DNA of 64,000 nt, taken from positions 3,894 to 67,893 of the forward strand of contig DJWL01000200.1 of assembly GCA_002441545.1 (NCBI GenBank), given 5' to 3'. Origin of the DNA: Flavobacteriaceae bacterium UBA6231 (GTDB lineage: Bacteria > Bacteroidota > Bacteroidia > Flavobacteriales > Flavobacteriaceae). Under the pieces are notes generated by a model, which saw only the letters and a list, made by a program, of their open reading frames with translations, searched no databases and was not told the DNA's origin. Numbering within the stretch: the first letter of the stretch is position 1; the number at the start of each line of letters is the position of its first letter. Positions 60,815 to 64,000 of the stretch are shown in pieces. The position numbers and the translations under genes are program-made.

Positions 60815-60845
60815 AAAAAAACCACGAGATAACTCGTGATTTTTT
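60815..60845. terminator. Bidirectional terminator before the sigma-54 activator gene end
   Basis: CACGAG (60823-60828) pairs with CTCGTG (60833-60838), extended by A-run and T-run with one mismatch. It closes the leftward ABC permease/MscS/activator operon and could also terminate rightward transcription. Confidence 0.75.
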
Positions 60846-60871
60846 GTTTTATATAACGCTATAAGAAAAGG

Positions 60872-62035
60872 TTATTTAGAAGCAAACAATTTAACATCAT
60901 TCTCTGTAACTTCTTTATCTCCTAATATAATTAATCGCTCTACAACATTTCTGAGTTCTCTAATATTTCCAGTCCAATCATAATCCTGCAATAACTTTAT
61001 CGCTTTATCTGAGAAAAGTTTTTGGGTTGTACCATGCTCACTGGCAATTTTTTCGGTAAAATGATTAATCAGCAACGGAATATCTTCTCGTCTTTCATTT
61101 AATGAAGGAACTTGAATTAAAATAACTGCAAGTCTATGGTATAAGTCTTCTCTAAACCTCCCTTTCTCTATTTCTTTTTTTAAATCTTTATTGGTAGCCG
61201 CAATAACACGAACATCCACTTTAATATCTTTATCACTACCAACACGCTGTATTCTATTTTCTTGAAGTGCACGCAATACTTTAGCTTGAGCAGACAAACT
61301 CATGTCACCAATTTCATCTAAAAAAATAGTTCCTTGGTTTGCTGCCTCAAATTTACCTGCTCTATCTTTTACAGCACTTGTAAAAGCTCCTTTAACATGT
61401 CCAAATAATTCACTTTCAATAAGTTCACTTGGTATAGCTGCACAATTTACCTCAATCATTGGGCCGTTTGCCCGATCGCTTTTTTCATGTAACCAATGAG
61501 CAACGAGTTCTTTACCTGTACCATTTGAACCTGTTATAAGCACACGTGCATCTGTTTGGGCAACTTTCTCAATCATGTTCTTTATTAGAGAAATAGCTTT
61601 ACTTTCACCTATCATTTCAAAGTTTTTGCTGACTTTCTTTTTCAGCAATTTGTTTTCAACAACAAGCTCTTTTCTGTCTAAAGCATTTCTTACAGTATTA
61701 AGTAGTCTGTTTAAATCTGGTGGCTTTGAAATGTAATCAAAAGCACCCATACGCATAGTATTTACTGCGGTATCTAAATCACCATGTCCAGAAATCATAA
61801 CAATTGGGATCTCTGGTTTTGTTTTTTTGGCGGCTTCCAATACTTCAACACCATCCATTTTTGGCATTTTAATATCGCAAAGCACCAAATCGTAATCTTC
61901 TTTCTTTATTTTTTCAATTCCATCTAATCCATCAACTGCTTCTTCTACTTGATATGTATCATTCTCTTCAGAAAGAATTTTTACAAGCACTCGTCTAATT
62001 GCAGCTTCATCTTCAACTATTAAAATTTTTGGCAT
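60872..62035 (-). CDS. NtrC-like sigma-54 activator lacking the Fis DNA-binding domain
   Basis: 387 residues. Receiver domain (1-115; phospho-Asp 54 in LCDIKMP), then an AAA+ domain (about 140-375): Walker A variant TGSNGTGKE, the sigma-54 loop as GAFTSA instead of GAFTGA, Walker B FLDEIGDM, and the R-finger/sensor region TGNIRELRNVVERL. The protein stops about ten residues later, so the usual C-terminal Fis-type helix-turn-helix is absent. It may act without specific DNA binding or with a partner. Third gene of a leftward operon, 11 bases after mscS. Confidence 0.92.
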   Translation of the reverse strand: MPKILIVEDEAAIRRVLVKILSEENDTYQVEEAVDGLDGIEKIKKEDYDLVLCDIKMPKMDGVEVLEAAKKTKPEIPIVMISGHGDLDTAVNTMRMGAFDYISKPPDLNRLLNTVRNALDRKELVVENKLLKKKVSKNFEMIGESKAISLIKNMIEKVAQTDARVLITGSNGTGKELVAHWLHEKSDRANGPMIEVNCAAIPSELIESELFGHVKGAFTSAVKDRAGKFEAANQGTIFLDEIGDMSLSAQAKVLRALQENRIQRVGSDKDIKVDVRVIAATNKDLKKEIEKGRFREDLYHRLAVILIQVPSLNERREDIPLLINHFTEKIASEHGTTQKLFSDKAIKLLQDYDWTGNIRELRNVVERLIILGDKEVTENDVKLFASK

Positions 62036-62046
62036 ATTCTGTAATT

Positions 62047-62922
62047 TTATTTTTGAATAATATGAATATCTCTTTGAGGGAATGGAATACTAATATTATG
62101 TTCTCTAAATAATCTATCTATTTCAAAACGGATGTCACTTTTTGGTCCGTTGGCATTAAAACTATCTCCTAATGTAAATACAACTTTAAAGTTTAATGAG
62201 CTGTCACCAAAATCTGTAAACTGTACTGATGTTTCTTGATGATCTAAAACTTCTTGATTCGAATTTGCGGCTTGCAACAACAACTTTTTAACTAACTGCA
62301 CATCACTTCCATAAGCAACGCCAACACTAACACTCTCTCTAGTAGTTGCTCCATTTTGTGTCCAATTATACAAACTGTTTTCTAAATATAAATGATTTGG
62401 TATGATTAGTACTCTATTATCTATAGTAACTGCTCTGGTAGTACGCAATTTTATTTCTTCTACACGCCCAACTTTACCGTTAATTTCTATAATATCACCA
62501 ACATGAACAGATTGATCAATAAGTATAAAAACTCCAGAAATTATATCTTGAAATAAGGTTTGTAATGCTAACCCAATACCTATTAGTAAAGCTGCTGAAG
62601 CTGCAAAAACGGTTGTTACATTAACACCTACGCTATCTAAAGTTATTAATGAAATTATTATGTAAATGAGCCATCTAAAATACCCAAAAACTACATTAAA
62701 TTTAGCTTTATCATCTTCAGGAAGTCTTTTAGTAATTAACCGTAATAAGATTCTTAACACCAAAGTTGTTAAAAAAATGACAGTAATAATTATCAATATG
62801 TCTTTTACAGATATGCTTATATCCTCTCCTATATCCATATGTTGGTTAAGAAAAGCCTTAATATCTTCCCAAAAAGTACTTTTTGTAATCGTGTTTTCTA
62901 TTTTTTTTAATTCTTGATTCAT
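62047..62922 (-). CDS. Small-conductance mechanosensitive channel, MscS family
   Basis: 291 residues. N-terminal membrane helices (about 25-45 and 75-100), then the pore-lining third helix ALLIGIGLALQTLFQDIISGVFIL (about 112-135; Gly/Ala rich) continuing into the MscS beta domain VGDIIEINGKVGRVEEIKLRTTRAV (about 142-166) and a C-terminal alpha/beta domain. It opens under membrane tension to release solutes. It starts one base after the ABC permease stop and is followed by the sigma-54 activator, so all three are cotranscribed. Confidence 0.93.
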   Translation of the reverse strand: MNQELKKIENTITKSTFWEDIKAFLNQHMDIGEDISISVKDILIIITVIFLTTLVLRILLRLITKRLPEDDKAKFNVVFGYFRWLIYIIISLITLDSVGVNVTTVFAASAALLIGIGLALQTLFQDIISGVFILIDQSVHVGDIIEINGKVGRVEEIKLRTTRAVTIDNRVLIIPNHLYLENSLYNWTQNGATTRESVSVGVAYGSDVQLVKKLLLQAANSNQEVLDHQETSVQFTDFGDSSLNFKVVFTLGDSFNANGPKSDIRFEIDRLFREHNISIPFPQRDIHIIQK

Positions 62923-62923
62923 T

Positions 62924-64000
62924 TTAATATTTTATCCATTTTATCAATTCTTTATAAGTTGGTTTTTTTCCATACATTAAAATTCCTACTCTATAAATTT
63001 TCGCGGCAAACCATACTGTAAATATAAATGTACCAACCAATAACAACAATGATACCAATTGTTGCCATATTGGAACCCCAAACGGAATTCTCATAAGCAT
63101 AACTACAGGAGAAGTGAATGGAATAAATGAAAACACCGTAGAAACCGTTCCATGAGGATCTTCAATAACAGTAAAAAACCCAATATAAACAGCTAAAATT
63201 AAAGGCATTAAAATGGGTACTATAAACTGTTGTGTATCGGTCTCATTATCTACAGCAGCACCAATAGCAGCATATAATGAACTGTATAATAAATACCCAC
63301 CAATAAAAAACAAAATAAATGCAACTATTAAATTTGCCATTGGAAGATGGTGTAGTGAATTGTATACGTCTTGAATTTGCATATGCATATTGGAATTATT
63401 CATAGCCTCTTCCATTATTTGCTGATTGGGCGATTGTACTTGGGACGTATCGATTCCAAAAATAATAGATACTGTAAATAATAAAGCACCTCCTATAAAT
63501 AGCCAAATAATAAATTGTGTAATTCCAGCTAATGAAGTTCCAATAATTTTACCCAACATTAATTGCATAGGTTTAACAGATGATATTATAACTTCTATAA
63601 TTCTGCTTGTTTTTTCTTCAATAACGCTTCGCATAATCATATTGCCATAAATAATAATAAACATGAACAATAAATACCCAGAGGCTCCACCAAATGCCAG
63701 TTTAATCACACTATCAATTTTAGAGGTTTTTTCACCCTCAAAACTTTCTTGAGCAATATTAATATTGGTTTTTGATGCTTCAATCATAGCAACATCAACA
63801 CCTTTCTTTTGAAGTTTTAAATTTTCAATTTTCTTATCAATTTTAGACTCTAAATTTGAAATAATAGTTAATGACGGAGATTCTTCTGAATAAAATTTGA
63901 TTTGATTTGAAATCGAATCTAAATTTGAAATTTTTTCAATATACAATAATCCATAAGCTTCGGTTTGCTTTACCAATTCTTTGGCATCATTTAAAGACAT
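62924..64000 (-). CDS. ABC-2 type transporter permease, NatB-like (5' end outside window)
   Basis: 358 residues visible; a Met codon lies at the window edge (64000) but the family normally has an N-terminal membrane helix and a large periplasmic loop before this region, so the gene very likely continues beyond the window. Visible: part of the periplasmic loop (about 1-90), then six membrane helices with MRSVIEEKTSRIIEVIISSVKPMQLMLGKIIGTS (about 126-159), the cytoplasmic ABC-contact segment typical of sodium-export-type NatB permeases. First visible gene of the operon with mscS and the sigma-54 activator. Confidence 0.88.
   Translation of the reverse strand: MSLNDAKELVKQTEAYGLLYIEKISNLDSISNQIKFYSEESPSLTIISNLESKIDKKIENLKLQKKGVDVAMIEASKTNINIAQESFEGEKTSKIDSVIKLAFGGASGYLLFMFIIIYGNMIMRSVIEEKTSRIIEVIISSVKPMQLMLGKIIGTSLAGITQFIIWLFIGGALLFTVSIIFGIDTSQVQSPNQQIMEEAMNNSNMHMQIQDVYNSLHHLPMANLIVAFILFFIGGYLLYSSLYAAIGAAVDNETDTQQFIVPILMPLILAVYIGFFTVIEDPHGTVSTVFSFIPFTSPVVMLMRIPFGVPIWQQLVSLLLLVGTFIFTVWFAAKIYRVGILMYGKKPTYKELIKWIKY

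Noticed and set aside
1..64000. tRNA, rRNA or tmRNA genes
   Set aside because: Intergenic regions were read on both strands for cloverleaf-like segments and rRNA-like sequence; none was recognised, though a covariance search could not be run.

Overview
The window is low-GC chromosomal DNA from a member of the Bacteroidota, most likely family Flavobacteriaceae. The evidence is type A and type B Por-secretion (T9SS) sorting domains, surface lipoproteins with Asp-rich tails after the lipobox cysteine, a hybrid sensor kinase fused to an AraC domain, DUF5606, DUF6090 and DUF418 proteins, near absence of Shine-Dalgarno sites, and TAnnTTTG-type -7 boxes. No tRNA, rRNA, CRISPR array, transposase or integrase was seen.

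Layout. 0-4 kb: the end of a lycopene cyclase gene, then a leftward block (TlpA-like thioredoxin, DUF5606, def, a small T9SS cargo protein, ruvX, a small secreted protein). 4-13.9 kb: dapD, an envelope-glycan group (CDP-glycerol-transferase-like protein, WaaE-like GT2, Kdo-kinase-like protein, rhamnosyltransferase-like protein), then Sua5/YrdC, cca, GNAT, ctaA, a pRiA4b-ORF3 protein and a conserved unknown. 14-25.8 kb: an ABC exporter pair and three consecutive T9SS type B surface proteins, one with 11 tandem modules. 25.8-35.7 kb: uvrB followed by an islet (TPR hybrid two-component regulator, a 51-residue small protein, three lipoproteins, an OmpA protein and an unknown), ended by a broken second copy of the uvrB 3' tail. 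35.8-42.4 kb: a TerB-like protein, DUF1456, sucC, lysA and a TPR kinase/LytTR regulator pair. 42.6-55.8 kb: a long rightward accessory cluster (NTF2-like lipoproteins, epimerase, fatty acid hydroxylase, M19 dipeptidase, prolyl-iminopeptidase-like hydrolase, SGNH/MBOAT acylation pair, DUF418 and DUF1624 membrane proteins, amino acid permease) containing several gene remnants. 55.9-64 kb: TolB-like protein, DinB-like protein, M28 peptidase, PPK2, a coiled-coil protein, a nitroreductase remnant, and a leftward operon of ABC permease, MscS and a sigma-54 activator that lacks its DNA-binding domain.

The strongest unusual signal is at uvrB. A 20-base exact direct repeat from the UVR-motif coding region (27787-27806 and 35662-35681) brackets about 7.9 kb, and the distal copy still encodes a different UvrB C-terminus with its own stop codon and terminator-like hairpin. 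This is what integration or recombination at the 3' end of uvrB, with reconstitution of the gene, would leave. The cargo is a regulator and a putative surface lipoprotein operon, with a pair of near-identical 10-base boxes 21 bases apart in front of it that fit an AraC-type binding site. Second is the 42.6-55.8 kb cluster, which combines four NTF2-like domains, lipid-modifying enzymes and O-acylation enzymes in one run and has visibly lost parts of several genes.

All functional calls come from motif and family recognition by eye; no database search was possible.
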